Shown here: piece after piece, positions 47,018-55,067 of the stretch
How the letters are laid out: the number at the start of each line of letters is the position of its first letter
Numbering within the stretch: position 1 is the stretch's first letter
Assembly: GCF_000696305.2 (NCBI RefSeq)
Contig: NZ_AOMT01000024.1
Location: 1-55,067, forward strand
Direction of reading: 5' to 3'
DNA: 55,067 nucleotides
Source of the DNA: Moraxella bovoculi 237
Lineage (GTDB): Bacteria; Pseudomonadota; Gammaproteobacteria; Pseudomonadales; Moraxellaceae
Program-made: the position numbers and the translations under genes
The notes under the pieces: generated by a model
Database searches by the model: none
The model's input: only the letters and a program-made list of their open reading frames with translations
What the model was told of the DNA's origin: nothing

Positions 47018-49912
47018 ATGACCTACACCGACATCCCCAACCTTGCCACTTTTGACACTTCCGCCATTGATAAATCCAAACCACCTGTCATTCTCGTGGA
47101 CGGCTCGTATTATCTGTTTCGCTGTTTTCACGGCTTGCCCCTTTTATCCAACCAAGACGGCTTGCCCACCAATGCCACTCGTGGCGTGCTAAATGCCTTG
47201 GGCAAGCTCATCAAAAAATACAAGCCTACCCACATGGCGGTCGCTTTTGATACCAAAGCCCCCACCTTTCGCCACGAATTATCGGACGCTTATAAGGCTC
47301 ACCGTCCGCCGATGGACGATGATTTGCGAGTGCAGATTCCGTATATTCATGATTTGATTGAAAAATTGGGCATTCCCCTCATCAAAATTGACGGTTTTGA
47401 AGCGGACGACATCATCGGCACGCTTGCTCGCACCGCTTGCCAAAACGGCTATCCTGTCGTCATCTCCACAGGCGACAAGGACATGGCACAGCTGGTTAAT
47501 GACTGTGTGATTTTGGAAGACAGTTTTAAGGACAAAATCACGGACGTACAGGGCGTATTTGACAAATTTGGCGTACACAACACCCAAATCGCCGATTATC
47601 TCACGCTCATGGGCGACTCATCGGACGGCATTGCAGGCATTCCTAAGGTTGGGGCGAAGACGGCAAGCAAGTTATTGACCGAATATGGCGATATTGACGG
47701 CATTTTGGCAAATCTTGCCAATATCAAAGGCATGGTTGGGCAAAAAATATACGAGCATCAAGGCGAAATCCCCCTAAATCGCACCCTTGCCACGATTGTT
47801 ACCAATCTAGAACTGCCCATTTCATTTGACGAATTAAGATTAGACAATAATAAACAGACACAAATAAAACGTGCCAAAGCGTTATATGAGTTATTTAAGA
47901 CATTAGAATTTAAAAAAGAAATGGCAGAGCAGTTAGCATTATTAAAAATGGCGGAGTTGCCTGTTACTGATGATTTATTTAATAATGACAATGCCGATAA
48001 TGAATTAAACAATCCTTTTGATGATAATTTGGCTGATAACAGCGATGAATTATCTGTTAAACCCTTACCCATTAAACAAGGTACTTACAAAACCATAAAT
48101 AGCCTTGATGAATTTTATAAGCTTATTGATAAATTAAAGAGTCTGCCTTATTTTGCCATTGATACCGAGACCACCAGTATTGATTGGCAAAAGGCAGAGT
48201 TGGTTGGGGTATCTGTCGCTACAACCAATTATGAAGGCTATTATATCCCTGTGGGGCATACGGGCGATTTTGATATTTTGCTTGATAATCAATTAGATAG
48301 GGACTTTGTTTTAAATGAGTTAAAACCCATTTTAGAAAATCAGAGTATCGGCAAAATCGGACAGCACATTAAATACGACAGTCATGTTTTTAAAAAATAT
48401 GGCATTGAGCTAAATAATTGGCATATGGATACCATGTTAGCCAGTTATGTCATCAATGGCGTGGCGACACGGCATAACATGGACGATTTGGCACGACACT
48501 ATCTGGGCATAAATACCACCACCTTTGAAGACGTGGCAGGTAAAGGGGCAAAACAGCTTAGCTTTGATAAAGTGGACATGGATAAGGCAAGCGATTATGC
48601 GTGCGAAGATGCGGACATTACGTATCGCTTGTTTAGTGTGTTTGACGAGTATTTACAAAAAGATACTAATGCCAATAGCCTTTTGCACAAATTAGAAATC
48701 CCCACTGCCCAAATCTTAGCCCAAATGGAGCATGACGGCATTTTGATAAAGACCGAATTTTTGGGTAAATTATCGCTTGCTTTTGACAATCAAATCAGTC
48801 AATTAGAGCAAAAGGCGTTTGAGTTGGCGGGCGAGAGCTTTAACGTGGCAAGCCCCAAACAGCTTGGCGAGATCTTGTTTGACAAATTAGGCATATCAGG
48901 CGGTAAAAAAACCAAAACAGGGCAATATTCCACGTCTGAGGCGACCCTTGCCAAGATTGACCACCCGCTTGTGGACGTGGTGCTAGAACACAGAAGTCTA
49001 TCCAAGCTCAAAAGCACCTATACGGACGCTCTTGCCAAAGTCGCTGACAAACAGGGGCGAGTGCATACCAGCTACCACCAAGCCTTGACGAGTACAGGGC
49101 GACTGTCGTCATCAGACCCCAACCTACAAAATATCCCCATTCGCACCGACACAGGGCGACTCATTCGTGAAGCCTTTATCGCACCGACAGGACGTGTGAT
49201 TATGGCGGCGGATTATTCGCAGATTGAGCTGCGGCTCATGGCTCATTTTAGTGGCGATGAGAGTTTAATTAATGCCTTTAAAAACAACCTAGACATTCAC
49301 ACCGCCACCGCTGCCGAGATTATGGGTAAGGAGCTATCAGACGTAACGCCAAACGAGAGACGTTCAGCAAAGGCGGTGAATTTTGGGCTACTATACGGCA
49401 TGGGCGTGTTTGGGCTTGCCAAACAGCTTGGCGTAGAAAATGGCGTGGCAAAGGACTATATCAAGCGATATTTTGCCCGTTATCCTGCCATACATGACTA
49501 CATGGAAAATACCAAAAGTTACGCCAAATCAACAGGTTATGTTACTACCATTTTAGGACGTAAGCTCTACGCTCCCGACATCAACTCATCAAACGCCATG
49601 ATAAGACAAGGGGCGGAGCGGGCAAGCATTAACGCCCCACTACAAGGCTCTGCCGCCGAAATCATCAAACTTGCCATGATAGCCGTGGATAAAATCCTGC
49701 CCAAAGACCATGCCAAACTTTTGCTACAAGTGCATGATGAATTGGTATTTGAAGTCGATAGCGATAAGGCGGACGAGATAGGCAAGCTTATCAAAACCGC
49801 CATGCAAAACGTGTTGACCGATACCGCCAAAAGCTTAGGCTGGGACGTCGATTTTGCCGTGCCACTTGTTGTGGAGATTGGCGTGGGGGAGAATTGGGAG
49901 AAAGCTCATTGA
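47018..49912 (+). CDS. polA: DNA polymerase I
   Basis: 964 residues with all three domains. The 5'-nuclease has LVDGSYYLFRCFHGLP and GDSSDGIAGIPKVGAKTA. The proofreading exonuclease keeps DTETT (D382, E384) and YACEDADITYRL. The polymerase has D732 in DYSQIELRL, the RRSAKAVNFGLLYGMG helix, and D907 in HDELVFE. All activities should be present. It repairs DNA and removes primers. Residues about 300-355 form a poorly conserved Asn/Asp-rich linker. Confidence 0.99.
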   Translation: MTYTDIPNLATFDTSAIDKSKPPVILVDGSYYLFRCFHGLPLLSNQDGLPTNATRGVLNALGKLIKKYKPTHMAVAFDTKAPTFRHELSDAYKAHRPPMDDDLRVQIPYIHDLIEKLGIPLIKIDGFEADDIIGTLARTACQNGYPVVISTGDKDMAQLVNDCVILEDSFKDKITDVQGVFDKFGVHNTQIADYLTLMGDSSDGIAGIPKVGAKTASKLLTEYGDIDGILANLANIKGMVGQKIYEHQGEIPLNRTLATIVTNLELPISFDELRLDNNKQTQIKRAKALYELFKTLEFKKEMAEQLALLKMAELPVTDDLFNNDNADNELNNPFDDNLADNSDELSVKPLPIKQGTYKTINSLDEFYKLIDKLKSLPYFAIDTETTSIDWQKAELVGVSVATTNYEGYYIPVGHTGDFDILLDNQLDRDFVLNELKPILENQSIGKIGQHIKYDSHVFKKYGIELNNWHMDTMLASYVINGVATRHNMDDLARHYLGINTTTFEDVAGKGAKQLSFDKVDMDKASDYACEDADITYRLFSVFDEYLQKDTNANSLLHKLEIPTAQILAQMEHDGILIKTEFLGKLSLAFDNQISQLEQKAFELAGESFNVASPKQLGEILFDKLGISGGKKTKTGQYSTSEATLAKIDHPLVDVVLEHRSLSKLKSTYTDALAKVADKQGRVHTSYHQALTSTGRLSSSDPNLQNIPIRTDTGRLIREAFIAPTGRVIMAADYSQIELRLMAHFSGDESLINAFKNNLDIHTATAAEIMGKELSDVTPNERRSAKAVNFGLLYGMGVFGLAKQLGVENGVAKDYIKRYFARYPAIHDYMENTKSYAKSTGYVTTILGRKLYAPDINSSNAMIRQGAERASINAPLQGSAAEIIKLAMIAVDKILPKDHAKLLLQVHDELVFEVDSDKADEIGKLIKTAMQNVLTDTAKSLGWDVDFAVPLVVEIGVGENWEKAH

Positions 49913-50043
49913 TAGATCAATGGCGGCTGTCTGTTTTGTGGTAGTCGTGTAAAGGTGCGGGTGTTTTTCTTGAAATTGTCATATTTTATCTTTACAATGG
50001 AATCAATAACAAGCACCTAAAAACACCCAAAAAGGAGAATGAA

Positions 50044-50457
50044 ATGGCTCAAATCTACTCAACCACTGCCACCGCCATTGGCGCCAGAAACGGTACCGCC
50101 AGTCTAAGCGATAACGCGACTACTTTTAATCTGGTGAGCCCCGGCTCAGGCAAAGATGGTGTAAACCCTGAACAGCTGTTTGCCGTAGGTTACGGGGCGT
50201 GTTTTGATGGCGCACTGGGATTGGTCAAAAAAGCAGAGGGCGCAAGCTTTGACAGTGAAGTACAAGTCACTATTAACTTAAGCAAAGAAGGCGATGATAA
50301 TTTCTTTTTATCGGGCAATATCCATGTCATCGCCAAAAACACCGACATCGATGCTGACACGCTTACTCGTATTGTCGAAAAAACGCATCACGTCTGCCCA
50401 TATTCAAAAGCCGTGGCAGGCAATGTAGATATTACATTGTCATCAGAAATCCAATAG
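50044..50457 (+). CDS. ohr: Ohr-type organic hydroperoxide reductase
   Basis: 137 residues of the OsmC/Ohr fold. Catalytic Cys53 in GYGACFDGAL, resolving Cys118 in HHVCPYSKAV, and supporting R15 and E43 match Ohr rather than OsmC. It reduces organic and lipid hydroperoxides with lipoylated proteins. AAGGAGA at the right spacing gives a strong start. No ohrR regulator is adjacent. Confidence 0.95.
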   Translation: MAQIYSTTATAIGARNGTASLSDNATTFNLVSPGSGKDGVNPEQLFAVGYGACFDGALGLVKKAEGASFDSEVQVTINLSKEGDDNFFLSGNIHVIAKNTDIDADTLTRIVEKTHHVCPYSKAVAGNVDITLSSEIQ

Positions 50458-50473
50458 TTTTATTCGTCATCCT

Positions 50474-50505
50474 AAGCCTTGTCATTTGACAAGGCTTTTA
50501 TTTTT
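50474..50505 (+). terminator. ohr terminator
   Basis: AAGCCTTGTC and GACAAGGCTT pair around ATTT, followed by a T-rich tail. Confidence 0.85.
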
Positions 50506-50573
50506 ATGGTGATATTACCATGTCATATTACTTGTGGTAGAATAAGAAAATTAACATAACAATTAGGAAAAAC

Positions 50574-52079
50574 ATGCTATCTTTATCCGATTTTTATACC
50601 CTTTCTGAGCAAGGCTATACCCACATTCCACTTATCAAAAAACGCCTAATGGACGATGCCACCCCTGTATCGGTGTTTGCCAATTTGCGTAAATTTTTTG
50701 CGTCCGCTTATTTGTTTGAGTCGGTGGTGGGGGGCGAACGCTGGGCAAGATATTCCATGATTGGGCTAGGTTCGGACATTGTCATACAGTATCATGATGA
50801 CAAAGTGGTGGTAAAGGATGCTCGCAAGGACGAGATAAGCACACACGACACCAACCCCTTTGATTTTATCCGCACCTTTATGGCGGAGTACAAAACCCCA
50901 AGCCAAGATGTCATGCCCGATTTGCCTGCATTTAGTGGTGGACTCGTGGGCTATTTTGGCTATGACATGATACGAGTAATTGAGCCGACTGTTGGCGTGT
51001 CAAACTCGCCCAATCCTTTGGCTCTGCCTGATATGTGGCTGACCCTATCATCGTCTGTCGTGGTATTTGACAACCTAGAACATACCCTGTCTATCGTGGT
51101 CTATGCGGACGTACAAGCCAAGGACGGCTACAAAAAGGCGGTAAAACAGCTTGATATTATTGAGAATTTGCTGTCGCACAAGCCTGATTTGACCGTCAAA
51201 AAACAGCCCCTACCACATTTTGTCTCACAAACAGGGCAAAACAAATTCTGCACGGACGTAAATCGCATTAAGGAATACATCAGGGCGGGGGACGTAATGC
51301 AAGTCGTCCCTGCCCAACGTCTGTCGGGTGAGTACAGTGGCGACCCGCTCGCGGTGTATCGGGCGTTGCGTTATCTCAATCCGTCTCCGTATCTGTTTCT
51401 TATCCAAGGCGAGCTTGCCAATGACGAGCCGTTTCACATCGTGGGGGCATCGCCCGAGATTCTCTCTCGCATTGAGACGGTGGGCGATGAGCGTAAAGTT
51501 ACCGTGCGACCATTGGCAGGGACTCGCCGTCGTGGCGTGGACACGGCAGAAGATTTGGCACTAGAAGCCGAGCTACTCTCCGACCAAAAAGAAATCGCTG
51601 AACATCTGATGCTCATCGACTTAGGGCGTAATGACATTAGCAAGGTGTGCGACATCGGCACGGTCAAGGTAACCGATAAAATGTTTATTGAACGCTATTC
51701 ACAAGTCATGCACATCGCAAGCAACGTAGAAGGCGCGGTATCGGCTGATAAGGACGCTTTGGACGTGTTTTGTGCGACTTTCCCAGCAGGTACGCTGTCG
51801 GGAGCCCCCAAAATCCGAGCCATGCAAATCATCGATGAGGTTGAGCCTGTTCGCCGTAGCGTTTTTGGTGGAGCGGTGGGCTATCTGGGCTGGGCGGGCA
51901 ACATGGATACCGCCATTGCCATTCGTACTGCTGTGTTAAAAGACGGACAAGTCCATATCCAAGCGGGGGCAGGCGTGGTGGCAGACTCCGACCCTGTGGC
52001 AGAGTGGGAAGAAACCAACAAAAAAGCATTGGCAATCGTCAAGGCGGTGGAAATGGCATGCAAAGGCCTTTCTGTATAA
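50574..52079 (+). CDS. trpE: Anthranilate synthase component I
   Basis: 501 residues. It makes anthranilate from chorismate with the TrpG amidotransferase. The catalytic domain shows VVPAQRLSGEY, RYLNPSPYLFLI, GASPEILSRIE, RPLAGTRRRG, DLGRNDISKVC and AGTLSGAPKIRAMQIIDEVE. An N-terminal LFESVVGGERWARYS matches the Trp-binding regulatory strand, where the Leu-Leu-Glu-Ser pattern is slightly changed. trpG is not in the window. There is no leader peptide with tandem Trp codons in the 70-nt gap upstream. Confidence 0.97.
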   Translation: MLSLSDFYTLSEQGYTHIPLIKKRLMDDATPVSVFANLRKFFASAYLFESVVGGERWARYSMIGLGSDIVIQYHDDKVVVKDARKDEISTHDTNPFDFIRTFMAEYKTPSQDVMPDLPAFSGGLVGYFGYDMIRVIEPTVGVSNSPNPLALPDMWLTLSSSVVVFDNLEHTLSIVVYADVQAKDGYKKAVKQLDIIENLLSHKPDLTVKKQPLPHFVSQTGQNKFCTDVNRIKEYIRAGDVMQVVPAQRLSGEYSGDPLAVYRALRYLNPSPYLFLIQGELANDEPFHIVGASPEILSRIETVGDERKVTVRPLAGTRRRGVDTAEDLALEAELLSDQKEIAEHLMLIDLGRNDISKVCDIGTVKVTDKMFIERYSQVMHIASNVEGAVSADKDALDVFCATFPAGTLSGAPKIRAMQIIDEVEPVRRSVFGGAVGYLGWAGNMDTAIAIRTAVLKDGQVHIQAGAGVVADSDPVAEWEETNKKALAIVKAVEMACKGLSV

Positions 52080-52096
52080 CATAATTCTTGGTAAAC

Positions 52097-52122
52097 AAAA
52101 TCCCACACAAGGTGGGATTTTT
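52097..52122 (+). terminator. trpE terminator
   Basis: AAAATCCCAC and GTGGGATTTT pair around ACAAG, in the gap before the convergent racemase pseudogene. Confidence 0.85.
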
Positions 52123-52141
52123 ACTTTCTGAATTATTTAAC

Positions 52142-53125
52142 TCAATCAGCTTTGATAAATCTAGGATTTGAATTGCCCCAAATCGTGTATAGATCCACCA
52201 GTAGAGCGTCATTGATTTCCTTAATTTCAGCTTGGCTAATTCTATCCTCGCCTTGCGAGCCGTAGATGACTACTTCATCGCCGATTTTGACATCGTTAAC
52301 GTGGTCGGTTACGTCCACCATGGTCGTGTTCATTGGCACTTTGCCTAGTACGTTGGCACGTTTGCCGCCAATGAGTACCACACCTTTGTTGGTGAAGGCA
52401 AGACGATAACCGTCCGAGCAACCAAAGTGTAGGTTCGCCAAATAAGAATCACGGGTAAGCGCGTGCGTACCATCATAATCGACTTTTGTGCCGGCTTTAT
52501 AAAATTGCACGCTGGCAACTTTGATCTTAAAGCTCATGATGGGCTTATAAGCAGTTGGCATCGATCGTATCGCCGTAGATAAGACCGCCAGGACGCACCA
52601 TGTCAAGATGACTTTCAGGTACAGCAATGGTGGCGAATGAATTGGCGGTGTGTAGGGTGAGTTTGCTACGATCTAGCTTAGCGTTTTTGATAAGCCACGA
52701 GCTTTGTTCTTTAAACAGCGCCAAACGCTCACGAACATAATCCTCTACACTGGCTAAGCGTACACGGGCGATTTTACTTAATAGCCATGAGCTCGGACAA
52801 CTTTTGCCTCTTCGTTGCTGGCGATGCCAACACAAGGCACACCTAATTTGATGATGCTAGGCATAAGCAGGTCAATACCATTACCATAGGCGTCTGCTTT
52901 CATGATGGCGCAAATCTGGCTCTTGTTGCCAAGCTGTTGCTAAAGGCGTGTAATGTTGTCTTCAAAAGCTTTGACGTCAATTTCAACCCATGCATTGGCG
53001 TGATTGCGCTGCGTAATACTGTAGTCACCATTGACTTGTAAGATGGGTGCAGAATGAGCGGTGCTTGCCAGACCTAGTCCGAGCAATACTGCCAAGGCAA
53101 GGGTTTTATCATGATGAATCCTCAA
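52142..53125 (-). pseudogene. Periplasmic broad-specificity amino-acid racemase (Bsr/Alr-like), heavily decayed
   Basis: Pieces in several frames spell a secreted PLP racemase. A signal peptide is followed by NAWVEIDVKAFEDNITRL and stop TAG (52940-52942); the same frame then resumes as [15 protein letters not shown] with the PLP lysine and ends after [11 protein letters not shown]. After a frameshift come KIARVRLAS and then LALFKEQSSWLI, with about 80 residues missing between them. LTLHTANSFATIAVPESHLD, MVRPGGLIYGDT and, after another frameshift, the C-terminal domain VPMNTTMVDVTDHV follow. The barrel tyrosine motif GYSDGY reads GCSDGY. The start also lost its ATG: only TTG is in frame. No functional product is expected. 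Confidence 0.85.
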
Positions 53126-53331
53126 TGAAAGTATTTAGGTTAGCTATAAAAAGCGATTACTTATAACACGATTTTTTACCTCTGCCAATAACCATAACAC
53201 ATGATAAATTAGAGTAGGGTGTTCAATAAAAGCTAGAAATTTGATGATGGTCAGCATAATGAAATATATAAAAATAAAATAATAAAAATCAGTTACTTAT
53301 ATAAAAATTTAAAAATTAATAAAAAAATAAC

Positions 53332-53359
53332 TTGCACAATCTGAAATCTATGTTATTAT
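53332..53359 (+). promoter_or_regulatory. Promoter of the Thr-Tyr-Gly-Thr tRNA operon
   Basis: TTGCAC and TATTAT separated by 16 nt and followed by an ACGCACC discriminator. The same discriminator is seen at the tRNA-Gly promoter at 3301-3328. Confidence 0.7.
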
Positions 53360-53380
53360 ACGCACCACTTAGGAAACACC

Positions 53381-53456
<76 letters not shown>

Positions 53457-53539
53457 CTCCTAAGAAATCTTTCAGGTCAAGCCCAAGCAAATGGGCTTAG
53501 TCTTTTAAAAGACCATTAAAAGATACACCTGTACCACTT

Positions 53540-53623
53540 GGTGGGGTTGGGGAGCGGTCAAACCCAACAGACTGTAACTCTGTCGCGAAAGCTTCGAAGG
53601 TTCGAATCCTTCCCCCACCACCA
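53540..53623 (+). tRNA. tRNA-Tyr (anticodon GTA)
   Basis: 84 nt including CCA, with the long variable arm of a class II tRNA. GGTGGGG pairs with CCCCACC, and the anticodon lies in GACTGTAACTC. Second in the operon. Confidence 0.95.
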
Positions 53624-53652
53624 TTATTTCCCTACCTTGTTTTTACTACCCT

Positions 53653-53726
53653 GCGGGTGTAGTTTAGTGGTAGAACCTCAGCCTTCCAAGCTGATGGTGC
53701 GGGTTCGATTCCCGCCACCCGCTCCA
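53653..53726 (+). tRNA. tRNA-Gly (anticodon TCC)
   Basis: 74 nt with CCA. Acceptor GCGGGTG/CACCCGC, anticodon loop CTTCCAA, T-arm GGGTTCGATTCCC. A different isoacceptor from the GCC pair near the window start. Third in the operon. Confidence 0.96.
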
Positions 53727-53738
53727 TATATCGGTTTC

Positions 53739-53813
<75 letters not shown>

Positions 53814-53819
53814 TATTGC

Positions 53820-53856
53820 ACCCCTTGTAGCCTAAGAGCCCAAGGGGTTTGTTTTT
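53820..53856 (+). terminator. Terminator of the tRNA operon
   Basis: CCCCTTG and CAAGGGG pair around 13 nt, followed by TTTGTTTTT, directly after the last tRNA. Confidence 0.65.
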
Positions 53857-53982
53857 ATCTGTATGAAATAACCCCCTCTCTCAGTTTTGTACTATTTGGC
53901 AAAAATAAGTCAAGCAAGTAGCGTTTGTACCAAAACAGGTTGATGACTTCTTGCCTGCCCTATCAGTTTTGAAGAGGTTTGT

Positions 53983-54465
53983 ATGCGGATTAGAACCGTC
54001 AGACAAAAATTGTCATTTGTTGGTGTTGGATTGGTTTATTTGACAGCCTTAATCGTCATGGGATTTTTTGCTGTGCAACCATCTCACTCCGTGACTGTTG
54101 AAGTTTGGAAAGATCCAAATTGTGGCTGTTGCTCCAAATGGGTGGCCTATACGCAAAGGAATGGCTTTTCTGTCAAATCACATGACACAGGCAATCAAAA
54201 AATCCAGCATGATGCTGGCATACCCGATGATCATCGTTCTTGTCATACAGCGATTGTGGCAGGTTATGCAGTCGAAGGTCATGTCCCTGCTCAAGACATC
54301 AAGCGTTTGTTGGATCAAAAGCCTGATGCAATCGGCTTATCAGTTCCTGGCATGGTGATTGGTACGCCAGGCATGGACGATGCTGTCTATCAAGGCAGAC
54401 AAGACCCTTATAAGGTTTTTTTATTAAATAACGATGGCAATCACGAAGTATTTGCCGCTTATTGA
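53983..54465 (+). CDS. DUF411 metal-binding protein
   Basis: 160 residues. A hydrophobic N-terminal helix (about 9-28) anchors or exports it, followed by the DUF411 domain with VEVWKDPNCGCCSKWVAY, SCHTAIVAGYAVEGHVP, and IGLSVPGMVIGTPGM. The CxCC, His-Cys and Met residues suggest copper or another soft metal as ligand. Family members occur near copper-tolerance genes, but none are seen here. An AGAGG segment precedes the ATG. Confidence 0.92.
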   Translation: MRIRTVRQKLSFVGVGLVYLTALIVMGFFAVQPSHSVTVEVWKDPNCGCCSKWVAYTQRNGFSVKSHDTGNQKIQHDAGIPDDHRSCHTAIVAGYAVEGHVPAQDIKRLLDQKPDAIGLSVPGMVIGTPGMDDAVYQGRQDPYKVFLLNNDGNHEVFAAY

Positions 54466-54523
54466 ATGCTTTATAACGCGATTTCGTCATTAAATTGACC
54501 GAATTGTTTGATAATATTGGCAC

Positions 54524-54560
54524 CAAAAAAATACACCAAGATTTATTGGTGTATTTTTTT
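54524..54560 (+). terminator. DUF411 gene terminator
   Basis: AAAAAATACACCAA and TTGGTGTATTTTTT pair around GATTTA, with long A and T runs. It is probably bidirectional. Confidence 0.88.
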
Positions 54561-55067
54561 TATCTTTAATTGTTGGTGATTCAAATGCTCCAAATAGTTG
54601 CTCATCATTGCAAGTGCTACTTTGATAATATTTGGCATTCAAATATATTAAAAAATGATGATGTTATTCGTATTTCCATTGTCAGCCCAAACAATCGAAA
54701 CATTAATTAAAACTATCAAATGTCCAAAAGATTGTTTTTGATAAATCGTGTGCGATGCGGCAATGCTGAATAATATCAAAATAAGGGGGTGAAAATGAGA
54801 GATATTGCCATACAGATTTACCATAGCAAATGCAATATGTTTGATAATTTTAGGATGTCGTATCATGGTTGGTTGTAGGCAAGTGGTTAATGGCGGTGAT
54901 TTTTGCGGTCTTTCATGCTAACAAATGCCACGTAAAAGCTTGTTTGATGGTTGCAAAGACTTGATTGTGTGTTATAATAAGAAAAATATAGCAAATAATT
55001 TGCTAGATGCTTCGATAAAATAGTGACAGATATTATTTTATTTTTTAAACAACATGAGGACATACTT
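54561..55067. other. Gene-poor end of the window
   Basis: About 500 nt without a supported gene. Two tiny ORFs are visible: 54585-54710 (41 codons, no Shine-Dalgarno) and 54795-54878 (27 codons, with AAGGGGGTG at good spacing). Both contain an H-x-(S)KC-x2-FDN-like segment, which may be chance or a decayed duplicate. The minus-strand frame at 54648-54866 looks like a shadow. A promoter lies at 54951-54978 for a gene beyond the edge. Confidence 0.45.
54951..54978 (+). promoter_or_regulatory. Sigma-70 promoter for the gene beyond the window end
   Basis: TTGCAA (-35) and a perfect TATAAT (-10) are 16 nt apart. GAGGA at 55055-55060 is a likely ribosome-binding site with the start just past the window. 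Confidence 0.65.

Overview
The window looks like the chromosome of a Moraxella species or a close Moraxellaceae relative. I infer this from the style of the housekeeping proteins, the AT-leaning and codon-poor intergenic DNA, separate glyQ and glyS genes, a PnuC/NadR pair, and Moraxella-type small lipoproteins. No species was established, because no search could be run. Most of the window is ordinary core genome; the accessory and decayed material sits in a few short patches.

Layout. (1) 1-3256: remnant of a contact-dependent inhibition locus. The 3' end of a CdiA/FhaB-type gene ends in a barnase-like RNase toxin, followed by a coupled barstar-like immunity gene. It is joined to a broken excisionase-like ORF, faces a divergent Cro/CI-type regulator, and sits at the 3' side of two tandem tRNA-Gly genes. 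(2) 3632-6545: pgsA, a DUF962/Mpo1 protein, and the pnuC-nadR NAD salvage pair. (3) 6796-10544: a PspC protein, glyQ, an Asp/Asn-rich lipoprotein, and glyS. (4) 10613-16932: an M16 protease, dtd and psd, mixed with decayed genes (an unidentified ORF, a PACE efflux gene, and a DinJ-YafQ toxin-antitoxin pair joined to a PaiB tail). (5) 16988-24621: dadA-ygfZ, a PhnA/YjdM protein, hemL, secA, and two lipoproteins. (6) 24953-35860: rho, trxA, an RluA-type pseudouridine synthase, a DUF442 protein, a SulP transporter, a lipoprotein, bolA, an M48 protease, an OXLD1-like mini-protein with a flavoprotein, aat, a Sel1-repeat protein and trxB. (7) 36077-44123: ftsK, a membrane-anchored protein, topA and prfC. 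(8) 44195-52079: an unknown ORF, a DedA protein, rlmA, a lipoprotein, polA, ohr and trpE. (9) 52142-55067: a heavily decayed periplasmic broad-specificity racemase gene, a Thr-Tyr-Gly-Thr tRNA operon, a DUF411 protein, and a gene-poor end containing a good promoter for a gene beyond the window.

Functional themes. The information-processing genes (glyQS, aat, rho, topA, polA, prfC, rlmA, dtd, six tRNAs) sit beside envelope genes (pgsA, psd, secA, ftsK, several lipoproteins) and redox genes (trxA, trxB, ohr). Five separate loci show clear pseudogene decay (cdiA/xis, PACE, dinJ-yafQ-paiB, bsr, and the ORF at 14032). This suggests ongoing loss of accessory functions in a host-associated bacterium. 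The item most worth following up is the barnase/barstar CdiA C-terminal module with its chimeric upstream junction; I found no convincing wholly new multi-gene system.
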